Shown: positions 28,580 through 36,652, numbered from the stretch's first letter. The stretch is DNA of 50,209 bases from Synechococcus sp. AG-683-C23 (GCA_003208835.1 QCVD01000017.1:1-50209), one strand, 5' to 3'. Translations and numbers: made by a program. The notes: a model not told the origin generated them from the letters alone.

Positions 28580-28661
28580 TTGCGTGCATCTAGGGCAATT
28601 TAGGACACTTTGCGTGCAAATTGCGTGCAATCTTGCGTGCAGCAATGTACCTTTGCGTGCA
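28580..28661 (+). repeat. Five TTGCGTGCA repeats, probable integrase arm-type sites
   Basis: TTGCGTGCA starts at 28580, 28610, 28621, 28633 and 28653, all in the same orientation, between attL and the integrase start. A sixth copy lies near the other end (38443). Short direct repeats placed like this are the arm sites bound by the N-terminal domain of lambda-type integrases, so the group probably makes up one arm of attP. Their density also argues against translation of this stretch. Confidence 0.8.
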
Positions 28662-28676
28662 GGTCGACCCAAAGGC

Positions 28677-29906
28677 ATGCCGAAAAAGGCAAGACAAGAG
28701 CCTTGGGTCCTACGGCTCAAGGAAGAAATAAAAGAGCAGCACCGCTTCGGTTACTCCATCCGAGAGATGCGAGGAAAGGTTCAACTGCAGCGTTATTGGC
28801 AAGACACCGGCAAGCGTGAAGTCGGCACGTTGCCTATCGAATGGCGGCAGGGCTGTGGTCGTGACGTACTAAATGCAATCCACGGGATCAATGCGGCCCT
28901 GGCGAAGGGGTTAAGCCTGAAAGATGCGATCAAGCTGAGTTTTGAGGTTCAGAAAGGACCTAAGCCGAAGGTCAACTGGCTTGAGATCTACAACCGGTTC
29001 CACCTCCACAAAACAGAGTCAGGGAAACCAAAGGAGAGCACCTGGCTGAAGGAATACGCAGGTCGTCTTTTGTGGATGATTGATCAACTGAATCAACCGG
29101 ACGGACCAAACAACGGCGAAGCCATCGTTAAGGCCATGCGGTTTGGTCGAGACGGGAAAGGAGAACCAGGCAGCCAAAGCAGAAGGCTGCGAGTTGAACG
29201 ATGCGTAGCAATGCTGGATTTTGCGGTGACCAAATGCGGAGCACCAGTGCGGTGGATGCCTCCACCAGCAGACGTGATCAAGGACGCTATCGGCACAGCC
29301 AACAACAACACACCGAAAGCACCGCAAGCAGGGCAAGCAGCAGCTCTTACCGACGAGCAGTTTTTACTGTTGTTCGACTCCATCACCAACCCGAGCTGGA
29401 AGCTGGCGATTGGTTTGATGGGCTGTTTTGGGCTCAGAGGCGTTGAGCTGCGATATCTCACCGCGCACGCCGCCCACTTGCATTGCAGCTATGAGAAAAC
29501 AACCGAGAAAGGCAGCACCGACCCCAGAGACATTCCGTTCCTTGACCCGCAGGGCCGAAAAGGATTGTGCAAACAGCTGTTGATGACCCTCAGCGCAGGC
29601 ATCACGCCATTGCCACCGCTTGGCTCTGAAGACGGAGCCACATCAGGAGCAATCGACACCTTCCTCAGCAGGAACAAGGTGTGGAAGCAGCTGAAGAAAG
29701 ACGCCAAAGCCGCAGGCCTGGGAAGGGTGAGCACCTACTCCTTACGCCACTGCTTCGCGCAGCGTTGCGGTGATAAGCCTTCAATCACACCCAAGTCCGC
29801 TGCTATTGCGATGGGTCACTCGGAAGAAACTCACCTTCGGGTCTACCAAAAGCAATACAAAGGGGGCGTAGTTATGGGTCAATTTGCTTCAGCAAATGCC
29901 TCATAA
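28677..29906 (+). CDS. int: Tyrosine recombinase / integrase
   Basis: Site-specific recombinase of 409 aa that should insert and excise the element at tRNA-Arg. The C-terminal catalytic domain has R254 (GLRGVELRYL), R357 in YSLRHCFAQ, H381 in MGHSEE and the nucleophile Y390 (LRVYQKQY). The first His of the usual HxxR box is Tyr here. The N-terminal 80 residues form the arm-binding part and about 90-190 the core-binding part. The frame stays open up to 28584, but ATG 28677 is chosen because the upstream stretch is filled with the TTGCGTGCA repeats. It lies 152 bases downstream of the tRNA and reads away from it. Confidence 0.93.
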   Translation: MPKKARQEPWVLRLKEEIKEQHRFGYSIREMRGKVQLQRYWQDTGKREVGTLPIEWRQGCGRDVLNAIHGINAALAKGLSLKDAIKLSFEVQKGPKPKVNWLEIYNRFHLHKTESGKPKESTWLKEYAGRLLWMIDQLNQPDGPNNGEAIVKAMRFGRDGKGEPGSQSRRLRVERCVAMLDFAVTKCGAPVRWMPPPADVIKDAIGTANNNTPKAPQAGQAAALTDEQFLLLFDSITNPSWKLAIGLMGCFGLRGVELRYLTAHAAHLHCSYEKTTEKGSTDPRDIPFLDPQGRKGLCKQLLMTLSAGITPLPPLGSEDGATSGAIDTFLSRNKVWKQLKKDAKAAGLGRVSTYSLRHCFAQRCGDKPSITPKSAAIAMGHSEETHLRVYQKQYKGGVVMGQFASANAS

Positions 29907-30093
29907 GAAAGCGAAAACCAAATCTTAAGAATGAGAGCAAGTATTGAAGATCAGGCTGTATGACTTGCATCTCAAGGATGCTTACTATCATCTACTCTCA
30001 TCGAATGCATTGGCGACCACCACCTGCAGTCACAGCTGACTTGTAAGACCAATACGCCTGCTTAAAGTTGTTCCAGACCACCTCAGATTGCCT

Positions 30094-30324
30094 ATGTCTG
30101 CGCAACACCAAGAAACGTGGCTTCCGACCACACCAGCAGCAAAAACCTTTGGAATAAGCCCCTACACCCTGCGTCGATGGGGCAGCCCTAAGACAGGCTT
30201 TCTGCGCGAAGGAGTGCACTGGAAGCGAGGCATGAAAGCATCACATCCGCACGGATGGAACATTGAACTATGCAGGTCAGAGCTGGAGTCTCAGGGATTC
30301 TTATTTACCAATCGAAGCAATTAA
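30094..30324 (+). CDS. Excisionase-like / AlpA-type DNA-binding protein
   Basis: Seventy-six residues with a winged-helix pattern of the excisionase kind: TTPAAKTFGISPYTLRRWG is the recognition helix region, followed by FLREGVHWKRG as the wing. Such proteins bend DNA at att sites to drive excision or activate int. ATG 30094 is chosen; a TTG two codons earlier is also open. It lies about 190 bases after int on the same strand. The assignment rests on motif pattern and position. Confidence 0.7.
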   Translation: MSAQHQETWLPTTPAAKTFGISPYTLRRWGSPKTGFLREGVHWKRGMKASHPHGWNIELCRSELESQGFLFTNRSN

Positions 30325-30400
30325 GTCCCGATAAAAAGAAGACACTTTCTCTCCCCAGCACACCATTAAACCTGCAATGTTTGCCTACATGGCATAAACT

Positions 30401-30625
30401 ATGTCTGACACCACCAGTGCAATTTTAATGACCTCTCTGAAGCAGTTTTCTGTGGATGAGCACCGTGGAGCACCGCTTCGACAAATGTTTGCCGTTCGGT
30501 ACACCCAGCGCCTTGCTACGTGGGTAAAAATCCACGCCATGACGCACAACGTCAGCGATTCATCTGTTCTTCGCCATGCGCTGGAACAGTACGCAGTCGC
30601 CAACGGATACGACGCTCACCACTAA
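30401..30625 (+). CDS. Small protein, possible ribbon-helix-helix regulator
   Basis: Seventy-four residues starting at ATG 30401. The C-terminal half (RLATWVKIHAMTHNVSDSSVLRHALEQYA, positions about 37-65) is helical with a pattern like short Arc/CopG-type regulators. The N-terminal part is not recognisable. It lies within the early region of the element between the excisionase-like gene and the replication gene, which suits a copy-number or lysogeny regulator, but that is a guess. Confidence 0.55.
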   Translation: MSDTTSAILMTSLKQFSVDEHRGAPLRQMFAVRYTQRLATWVKIHAMTHNVSDSSVLRHALEQYAVANGYDAHH

Positions 30626-30719
30626 GCAGGTGAAGACATCGGGCTGGCACCCGTTGTCTTCGTGATCAGTCAAACCGACACCACCAGGTCCCAGTTCACT
30701 TCACATCGAGATTTTAGCG

Positions 30720-31124
30720 ATGAATTCGCGCGCACTCCTTTCCAAGGTGAAACCCTTTCTGCCCAAGGAAGGTGTTTACCTTGACTCTCAAATCCGCAAA
30801 AGCAGCCGTCACCATCGCTGGTTCTGGGAACGCAGCACTGACGCCAACATCTTCAAGGTCATGGCCCTGCCGGATGAGGTGATTAATGCAGCCGCTAGTC
30901 GCCTGTTTCAGGAGAGTGTTGGCTTTGGCATTGCCTACCCCGGGATATCAGCCATTGAGTTGGAAGTGATCGCGGCTGCGATCTTCAACGTCCCGAAGGC
31001 TCAAATCCAACAGGGTGGAAAAACCATCCCACTTTTTCTGCTCTACACCCGAGCAACGACCAGGGCTGCTCTAAAGAATCGAGAGAACCAAGAGGTTCAA
31101 AACGCTATGGCGCTGCTTGCTTGA
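30720..31124 (+). CDS. Protein of unknown function, coupled to the primase-helicase
   Basis: 134 aa, starting at ATG 30720. Basic at the N-terminus (SRHHRWFWER) and helical in the centre; no domain is recognised. The TGA stop overlaps the ATG of the primase-helicase by one base (TGATG), so the two proteins are probably made in step. A replication accessory or origin-binding role is possible from position only. Confidence 0.65.
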   Translation: MNSRALLSKVKPFLPKEGVYLDSQIRKSSRHHRWFWERSTDANIFKVMALPDEVINAAASRLFQESVGFGIAYPGISAIELEVIAAAIFNVPKAQIQQGGKTIPLFLLYTRATTRAALKNRENQEVQNAMALLA

Positions 31125-33742
31125 TGAATCAAACAAAGCAAGTTGCATCCTCACTTCCGGTTGAGCACACACCAGCCGGCATAGACGGCCAACCCGAGCA
31201 TCAACCAAGGGAACAATGCACGGAGAACAGTCAGGCCGATCAGGATCACCACGACACTGATCGCGGTTCTCTTGACGAGGGTTTTGCTGCTGTCAGTCAT
31301 GTACTGCCAGCGGGGAACAAGAGCCATTACGACACCGATGCTGCGGATCACTTTTTAGAAGTTCTTGGCTTCGATCGCCATGAACCGGTAATTCTCAGCG
31401 CTGGCGGCAAAGACTTCTGGCGTATCCCTCGAAAACCCAAAGCTGGGTACAACTGGGAACAGATGACCGCTCAGGCTGCCAATGGTCGTGATTGGCCGGC
31501 ATTCCTCCAGTTACTAAAGGACCGCCCAAACGCCTGCTTCCAAAGTTGCATCGGCGGCACCACCAACGATGAGATCACTGGTGGTTGGCTACTGGTCTAT
31601 GAGATCGACCACTACCCCAAAGAGCAGCAGTACGACCTTTGGACTAAGGCCCGCCTACCGGAACCAACAGTGGTGCTGGACACCGGTAATGACTCACTTC
31701 ATGTCTGGTATCGAATGGATACCCATTACGAGAGTGCTGACATTAGTGATGGCCGTGAGCGCTTAGCTCAAGCCATCAACAAGGTGCTTCCAGACGGGGT
31801 GACTTGCGATGAAAAGGTGTGTCGCCCGCACCAACCGATGCGGCTGGCTGGCTTCCCACACAACAAATCTGGGGTGCTGTCGAAGGTTGTTTTAGAGACC
31901 GGCAACGTCTACCAACTCATGGAGTTGATGGACTGCTGTCCACCTCCAGAAGACAAGACCCCGCAGGGCCAATCTGACGATTCCAACCTGTTCCATCGCA
32001 ACGATGAAGGGGAGGAGATCCTCAAGATCGGCTCCTATCCATCACCCTCAGATTTGAAAGGTGCCGCAGTGCCTCTTGAGCTAGGGCTCAGCGCTAAGAC
32101 CAGAACCAAGATCAATAATGGTCAGCGCTCTGGTGAAACTAAACACCGTTTCGAGACTGCTCACAGGATCAGTCGATCACTGCAAGCGGCAAAACGAGGC
32201 ATTGAACATTTTGGTTACCAAGTTGCTGGCGATCCGCTTGAACTGTTTGAGGATTTCTGCCTCAACAGCAAATGCGAGCGCGGCTATCTCGGCAAGTTCA
32301 GTGAGCTGCATCAATGTGCAGCCCACTTTGAAACTAAGGCACACAAATTTGGCCCTGCTGAGGTCAGTAGTAATGCGCTGAAGCGCAGCATTACTAAGTG
32401 GGCAAAAGGTTCAGGCCGTTGGCGTCCTGGTGAAATCACAAGTCACCATGTTCGCGATGGTTCGTTGGCTAGGAAGCTGGCGTTCTTCAAGCGTTATGTC
32501 GCCCGGTGTGTTCGGGAACATCGCAACAGCCTGCGCCGCAACGTCTACATACGAGACGTACTTGAAAAGCTGAAGTTAAAGAGCCGCTTCAAAGACAAGG
32601 ACATCACTGAACTGGTGCTGGCCACACAGGCTGACAACAGTGGTGAAACCTTCAAACCACTCAGCGCGAATGACCGCCGCAACATGGTGCGGCCACAGGT
32701 GGAATGGTTAATCCCAGACTGCATACCGCAGGGTGATCTGACGATCATTTGCGGCAGGGCCAAGGTCGGCAAAACCATCTTGGTAATGGACCTGATTCGC
32801 TGTCTGCTGACCGGTGATCAGTTCCTTGGTTTCCCTGGTGCCGGCATCCACAAAGTGTTGCTGGCAAGCGATGACCAAGGTGATGGTGATACCGCCGACA
32901 TGCTGGATCGGCTGAAAATCTGGGATCACCCAAACCTGCTGTGGAGCAGCAAGTTCAGGGTCACAGAAGATCAGTTGGATCAGCTGCTGCAGACCATCGA
33001 ACAGAACCCTGGTCTGGTGGTTGTTGTGGATTCACTCCGCTCCGTCACCAGATCGATGGATTGCAGTGAATCCGACTCGTCACTGGGTCTGGTTCTTTAC
33101 GACATCAAATCTGCTGTTGTCGCAGCAGGTGGGACGTTGGTGCTGATTCACCACGCTAACAAGACGAATGATGCGGTCGGCATGGAAGCCATGTCCGGTC
33201 ACAACAGCATTGCTGGCGCGGGTAACGGCGTTCTGAGCCTTAGCTACTTACCAAAACCTGGTGGCAGTGGTCTGCAGAAAGGGATTCCAGAACGACGAAT
33301 GGTGCGTGAAGCACGATCAGGGCCAGCTTGTGACCTAGTGGTAAGCATTGGTCCTAGCGGGCGTTTTAGTCGAATCAGCACCTTTGAAGAGTGGGAGCAA
33401 CTGGCGGATAAAAACGCCAACCGCAACGATCTCAATGGTGTTCCTCAAGTCGTCAAAGACTCCCTGATGAACATGCTCGATCGCTACGACAACGACGCTG
33501 GCGCTACAGCAGTAATCCAGCTCCTAAGGGAGACCGGCCACTGTGATTTCGACGTCAAAGTAAAAACCGATCTGGATAGCACCACCAAATACGTCAGCCT
33601 GCAACGTCACTTGAACACCCTCAATGACAAGGGGATTGTGGATCAAGTGCTGGAGTCTGGCGGGTTCTCTAACCAGAAGAATCAACAAGGGTGGCAATTG
33701 ACGGAAGACGGTGCAGAGATGGTGAGAGCCGTACTGACCTAA
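31124..33742 (+). CDS. Primase-polymerase / RecA-fold helicase replication protein
   Basis: An 872-aa two-part replication protein. Residues about 70-270 look like an archaeo-eukaryotic-type primase (Prim-Pol): WLLVYEIDHYP holds the acidic pair, DSLHVWYRMD the His strand, and RLAGFPHNKS the later basic motif. Residues about 530-760 are a RecA/RepA-like ATPase with Walker A GRAKVGKT at 544, Walker B VVVVDS around D636 and LVLIHHANK. A winged-helix-like tail follows. The first 60-70 residues are polar and of odd composition. Such fusions let phages, plasmids and satellites start their own replication. The start overlaps the upstream stop (TGATG). Confidence 0.85.
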   Translation: MNQTKQVASSLPVEHTPAGIDGQPEHQPREQCTENSQADQDHHDTDRGSLDEGFAAVSHVLPAGNKSHYDTDAADHFLEVLGFDRHEPVILSAGGKDFWRIPRKPKAGYNWEQMTAQAANGRDWPAFLQLLKDRPNACFQSCIGGTTNDEITGGWLLVYEIDHYPKEQQYDLWTKARLPEPTVVLDTGNDSLHVWYRMDTHYESADISDGRERLAQAINKVLPDGVTCDEKVCRPHQPMRLAGFPHNKSGVLSKVVLETGNVYQLMELMDCCPPPEDKTPQGQSDDSNLFHRNDEGEEILKIGSYPSPSDLKGAAVPLELGLSAKTRTKINNGQRSGETKHRFETAHRISRSLQAAKRGIEHFGYQVAGDPLELFEDFCLNSKCERGYLGKFSELHQCAAHFETKAHKFGPAEVSSNALKRSITKWAKGSGRWRPGEITSHHVRDGSLARKLAFFKRYVARCVREHRNSLRRNVYIRDVLEKLKLKSRFKDKDITELVLATQADNSGETFKPLSANDRRNMVRPQVEWLIPDCIPQGDLTIICGRAKVGKTILVMDLIRCLLTGDQFLGFPGAGIHKVLLASDDQGDGDTADMLDRLKIWDHPNLLWSSKFRVTEDQLDQLLQTIEQNPGLVVVVDSLRSVTRSMDCSESDSSLGLVLYDIKSAVVAAGGTLVLIHHANKTNDAVGMEAMSGHNSIAGAGNGVLSLSYLPKPGGSGLQKGIPERRMVREARSGPACDLVVSIGPSGRFSRISTFEEWEQLADKNANRNDLNGVPQVVKDSLMNMLDRYDNDAGATAVIQLLRETGHCDFDVKVKTDLDSTTKYVSLQRHLNTLNDKGIVDQVLESGGFSNQKNQQGWQLTEDGAEMVRAVLT
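31151..31300 (-). CDS. Candidate antisense ORF: 49-aa membrane peptide
   Basis: On the strand opposite the primase N-terminus, ATG 31300 opens a 49-codon frame with a short charged start (MTDSSKTLVKRTA), a 20-residue hydrophobic helix, a second hydrophobic part (FPWLMLGLAVYAGW) and a basic end. The composition is that of a real small membrane protein. The sense strand here encodes an unusual, very polar stretch, which is what the shadow of a membrane gene would look like. No ribosome-binding site is obvious, so it may be chance. Confidence 0.35.
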   Translation of the reverse strand: MTDSSKTLVKRTAISVVVILIGLTVLRALFPWLMLGLAVYAGWCVLNRK

Positions 33743-33824
33743 TTATCAGTTTCTTAAGTGCAACTAAATTAGAATCTAATGAGGATTTCACAGGTGTAAG
33801 ATATTTGAACACGTGGAAATGATC

Positions 33825-34235
33825 ATGCCAACTATCAACGAAGCCCTCCATATGGTGGAAACTATTAGAAAGCGTTCGAACGAACGAGAGTTCCCCGCCC
33901 AACTCCATTCAGTCTTTCTCCAAATCGCGGCCAAGGAAGGCGAGATGAGTCAAAAGGCCATTGCCGAAAAACTTGGGATGTCAGCATCTTCAGTAAGCCG
34001 ATGCGTTGGCTGGCTTGGCCCTAGAAACAAGCTGAGGCGGCGTAGTGGACTTGGCTGGATCAAATCATTTAAGGATGACAATTCAACTGATTGGAGGGAG
34101 AAAAAATGGAGATTAACCTTAAAAGGAAGACAAATTATTCAAGAGGCTCTAGGGGAAGAGCTCCCCCCGCCTAAATACACACCCAAGCCATACAACCGAA
34201 CGCATGAAATGCGAGAAGCAATCTTGAGCTTGTGA
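33825..34235 (+). CDS. MarR-like winged-helix regulator
   Basis: About 136 aa. A helix-turn-helix (SQKAIAEKLGMSASSVSRCVGWL) is followed by a wing with basic residues (RRRSGLGWIK) and KWRLTLKGRQI, the usual end of a MarR or phage winged helix. ATG 33825 has GGA seven bases upstream; ATG 33819 and GTG 33813 are alternatives. It follows the replication gene and probably controls element genes. A weak GC-rich hairpin without U-tract follows at about 34251-34266. Confidence 0.7.
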   Translation: MPTINEALHMVETIRKRSNEREFPAQLHSVFLQIAAKEGEMSQKAIAEKLGMSASSVSRCVGWLGPRNKLRRRSGLGWIKSFKDDNSTDWREKKWRLTLKGRQIIQEALGEELPPPKYTPKPYNRTHEMREAILSL

Positions 34236-34328
34236 CTGACGTGACCGATGTTTCCGGCCCTGCGGGGCTGAAAGCAGCAGTCACATTAGAAACAATAGAA
34301 ATACTCATTTTTCTTTCTAGGATTTTCA

Positions 34329-34397
34329 ATGTCAGACATTGGTCAGGAAAGCTTACAGTTTCGGATATCCAAATATCATGAGGAAAACCTCAAATAA
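34329..34397 (+). CDS. Candidate 22-codon leader ORF
   Basis: ATG 34329 opens 22 codons ending TAA 34395-34397. The stop overlaps the ATG of the next small gene (TAATG), so translation of this short frame could feed the downstream start. The peptide has no recognisable motif. It could be a translational leader or coincidence. Confidence 0.35.
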   Translation: MSDIGQESLQFRISKYHEENLK

Positions 34398-34567
34398 TGG
34401 ATAACAGTCGAGAAATTGCAAGTTTCCGCCGCAGGGCCAATAAGGTCGCTGTCATCAATCAGCCGCCTCAATTTGAGGTTGCCGTTTGGGGCGAAGGTGA
34501 CACTCCGCCAGAGGAGAAACCCTGGCAGCTGAGGATCATGGTTGAGGCAAAGAAAGACGCCCCTTAA
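34397..34567 (+). CDS. Small protein of 56 aa, unknown
   Basis: ATG 34397 to TAA 34567. The peptide begins with a basic segment (REIASFRRRANKVAV), has a middle rich in Pro and Glu and ends KPWQLRIMVEAKKDAP. AGGAAAA lies about 12 bases upstream. It ends 11 bases before the stop of the convergent recombinase. Its balanced composition suggests a real gene of the element, but the family is unknown. Confidence 0.5.
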   Translation: MDNSREIASFRRRANKVAVINQPPQFEVAVWGEGDTPPEEKPWQLRIMVEAKKDAP

Positions 34568-34578
34568 TAGGGCACCTT

Positions 34579-35154
34579 TTATGCAAAAGATAAGGCAGCC
34601 TGATCCTTCTGATCCTCCGTCACATGCAGATAGCGCTGCAAGGCTGACATTGATTCATGCCCAGATAGTGCCATAAGGTGCGATAAGGGCACCCCGGCGT
34701 TATGAGCACTAGTTAGCGCCGAACGCCGGAAAGAATGGCTTGAAACGCCTTCAAGACCGCATTCATAAGAAGCGCCATTCAAGGCATCCATGAAGGCGCG
34801 TGATGACAAGCACTGACCAACAAAGCGGCCAGGAAAAACAAAATCACCATTCATAGGTTGGCGGCCATTAATGGCGGCCCATTCATGACGCCATTGAGCA
34901 AAAACTTCCCGAAGTTTTGGGACTTGCGGAATGGTCCGGCTCTTGAGCTTGCCTTTGGTGATTGTCTTCGGAAATGTGATGTGGCTTTCGGAGATGGACT
35001 GCCACTGGAGCTGTCTTCCCTCCGAAATCCGGCAACCAGTCCGACGACAAACTTCAGCCAAGACTTGATGGTGTTTTGCAGGCAAGGCAGCGATCAGTTG
35101 ATCCAGCTGAGTGGATGAGAGAACCGCCGCTTGCCCGAAGCGATTGGTCTTCAT
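34579..35154 (-). CDS. Catalytic-domain-only tyrosine recombinase
   Basis: A 191-aa protein with all the core residues of a tyrosine recombinase: R42 (RTGCRISEG), K68/K70, H140 and R143 in HSFRR, H166 in SGHESM, and Y175 in LQRYLHV. The N-terminal core-binding domain of the main integrase is missing, so it is the size of FimB-type invertases. It might switch a DNA segment, resolve multimers or assist excision. ATG 35154 is preferred; GTG 35181 is open. A dyad flanking a TATA-like box lies upstream. It is transcribed against the rest of the element and divergent from the packaging-like cassette. Confidence 0.85.
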   Translation of the reverse strand: MKTNRFGQAAVLSSTQLDQLIAALPAKHHQVLAEVCRRTGCRISEGRQLQWQSISESHITFPKTITKGKLKSRTIPQVPKLREVFAQWRHEWAAINGRQPMNGDFVFPGRFVGQCLSSRAFMDALNGASYECGLEGVSSHSFRRSALTSAHNAGVPLSHLMALSGHESMSALQRYLHVTEDQKDQAALSFA

Positions 35155-35197
35155 TTGTTTAATTTTTTTGGTGCAGGACACCAGTGCCTGAATGGCA

Positions 35198-35223
35198 CCG
35201 CGTCTTATTTATATTTTACGCGG
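35198..35223. promoter_or_regulatory. Dyad around an AT-rich core upstream of the second recombinase
   Basis: CCGCGT (35198-35203) and ACGCGG (35218-35223) are perfect inverted repeats around a 14-base AT-only-type spacer, which on the reverse strand reads like a -10 box (TATAAAT). A small hairpin GTGCC-TGAAT-GGCAC lies at 35185-35199. The site could be an operator, or a crossover core for the recombinase itself. The 280-base gap around it (35155-35436) holds no gene. Confidence 0.45.
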
Positions 35224-35436
35224 CTCTTGTACTACTTGAATCGATTTGCAAGCTATTTAGTGCACAGCAGTTCTTATTGCTCTGTCTAATTATTTAAGCA
35301 ATACTGATATCTTTAGCACTAATAAGCAGGGGGCAGTGTTGCAACTTTGCTTATGCATATCACCCTTCAGGGAACTTACTTAGAGAGTAGCACAAGAAGA
35401 TCACTAATGTCATACATCCAATCAACATAAGAGCCA

Positions 35437-35700
35437 TTGACTACTATTAGTCAAGACGTTCTCTTCAATGTGGAGTCCGATTGGACAACATCACCAGAAG
35501 AGTGGGAGCGGGCACGTCGTTGTCACAAATGTGGACGGCAGCTATTCCCTACCAATGCCAAAAGTGCAGAGGCGTGGGCTATTGCTGCTTATCAAAAATG
35601 GGTGACAACGGGACGCACTCCAGAACAACAGCGAGATACAAGAGCCCCAGGGCTATTGGATCAACTTCAACGTCGTGGCCACCACCATCCTTTGACCTGA
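35437..35700 (+). CDS. Small protein with CxxC motif, first gene of the overlapping cassette
   Basis: 87 aa from TTG 35437 (GTG 35470 is an alternative). It contains CHKCGRQLFP, half of a zinc-ribbon, and a helical middle (SAEAWAIAAYQKW). No family is recognised. The stop TGA overlaps the ATG of the next gene (TGATG), which supports the frame although the start codon is weak. Confidence 0.6.
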   Translation: MTTISQDVLFNVESDWTTSPEEWERARRCHKCGRQLFPTNAKSAEAWAIAAYQKWVTTGRTPEQQRDTRAPGLLDQLQRRGHHHPLT

Positions 35701-36176
35701 TGTCTATCCACATTGATCACACCGGTGCATTCGCATCTTTCTGGAATCGTGAGTTTCCAGAAATGCCATGCCCCCCACTGCCGAAAAAAGCGTCAGACCT
35801 CACAATGACAGCCAGAGAAACTCTTCGGATCTCTGATCCAAAGCTGTTCCAAAATCTATTTGCCAACAGCACAACTTCTCTTCCTGCTGATATTGCTAAT
35901 CGCAGGAATCTTGGCGAGAGCATCCCTAGCGATGCAACTGCTCTTGAAGCTGCCGGCTTGCAGTGGGAAGCAGAAGAACTCCGCCGCAGGGCCAACATCG
36001 CTGAACTGCAACGTACTAATCAGCAGATCGATGAAAGTCGAAAGATCCAGCAGATGGATGCACAGCGTCGAGACGCATGGACATCGATGGGTGTACTGCA
36101 GCGCATGGGACACGAACCCATGACTCCCGAAAAGGTCGCTTACTACCGCCAGAAATACGGGGTCTCTGGTCAGTGA
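35700..36176 (+). CDS. Unknown protein with short coiled coil, second gene of the cassette
   Basis: 158 aa from ATG 35700. The N-terminal third is Pro-rich and globular-looking; about residues 88-125 are strongly helical with charged heptads (WEAEELRRRANIAELQRTNQ), then a short C-terminal tail. The frame is open further upstream but that part is the shadow of the previous gene; the TGATG overlap decides the start. The stop overlaps the next GTG start. A scaffold-like or particle-related role is possible given the TerS-like neighbour, but this is speculation. Confidence 0.65.
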   Translation: MSIHIDHTGAFASFWNREFPEMPCPPLPKKASDLTMTARETLRISDPKLFQNLFANSTTSLPADIANRRNLGESIPSDATALEAAGLQWEAEELRRRANIAELQRTNQQIDESRKIQQMDAQRRDAWTSMGVLQRMGHEPMTPEKVAYYRQKYGVSGQ

Positions 36177-36628
36177 CCACGAGCCCTGCCGATGAAAACC
36201 AACTGCAGCGTCGGGAGAAGCAGGCCTCTGCTCCTGTTCCCCCGAAGGTACTGACAGGCCTAACTCTTGCTGCCAGTGGCAGCAGTTGGGATGACGCTGC
36301 CGCTGCAGTTGGCTTGAAGGCAGCAACGCTTCGGCGTTGGCATCGCAACGACCCCAGGTGTCATGACTTCATTGAGACGGTGGTGCGGGAGAACATCAGC
36401 ACCGCCAACAATGTTTTGAGCAACGCTCTTCCCCGACTGGCAGATGAGCTGGTGACGATGGCGTTGGACAAAACGGTGAAGCCTTACAGCCGCATCGCTG
36501 CAATTTCAGAAGCGTTCAAGATCGTGAACACCAACGTGCTGGAAGCAGAGCAAAGGCGGCAGCTGCAGGCAATCCGAGCACATCTGAACAGCCTTGAGGA
36601 TGGTGGCGCCCAGGTAATAGATGTGTAG
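36173..36628 (+). CDS. Small terminase subunit-like protein (TerS)
   Basis: 151 aa from GTG 36173, which overlaps the previous stop (GTGA). Residues about 35-60 form a homeodomain-like helix-turn-helix (SSWDDAAAAVGLKAATLRRW, then HRNDPRCHDF), the arrangement of phage TerS proteins that recognise packaging sites; a long oligomerisation helix region follows to about 140. No large terminase is present in the element. In PICI-type satellites a private TerS redirects the helper's packaging motor to satellite DNA. The family call rests on pattern only. Confidence 0.65.
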   Translation: MTTSPADENQLQRREKQASAPVPPKVLTGLTLAASGSSWDDAAAAVGLKAATLRRWHRNDPRCHDFIETVVRENISTANNVLSNALPRLADELVTMALDKTVKPYSRIAAISEAFKIVNTNVLEAEQRRQLQAIRAHLNSLEDGGAQVIDV

Positions 36629-36652
36629 AACTAGAAAAGAGTCTGTCTCAGG

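Noticed and set aside
28584-28676. Extended N-terminus of the integrase
   Set aside because: This part is made of the TTGCGTGCA repeats and encodes an odd Cys-rich peptide; ATG 28677 gives a normal integrase start.
34251-34266. GC-rich hairpin after the winged-helix gene as a terminator
   Set aside because: The stem is short with a G-T pair and no U-tract follows, so it is not reported as a terminator.
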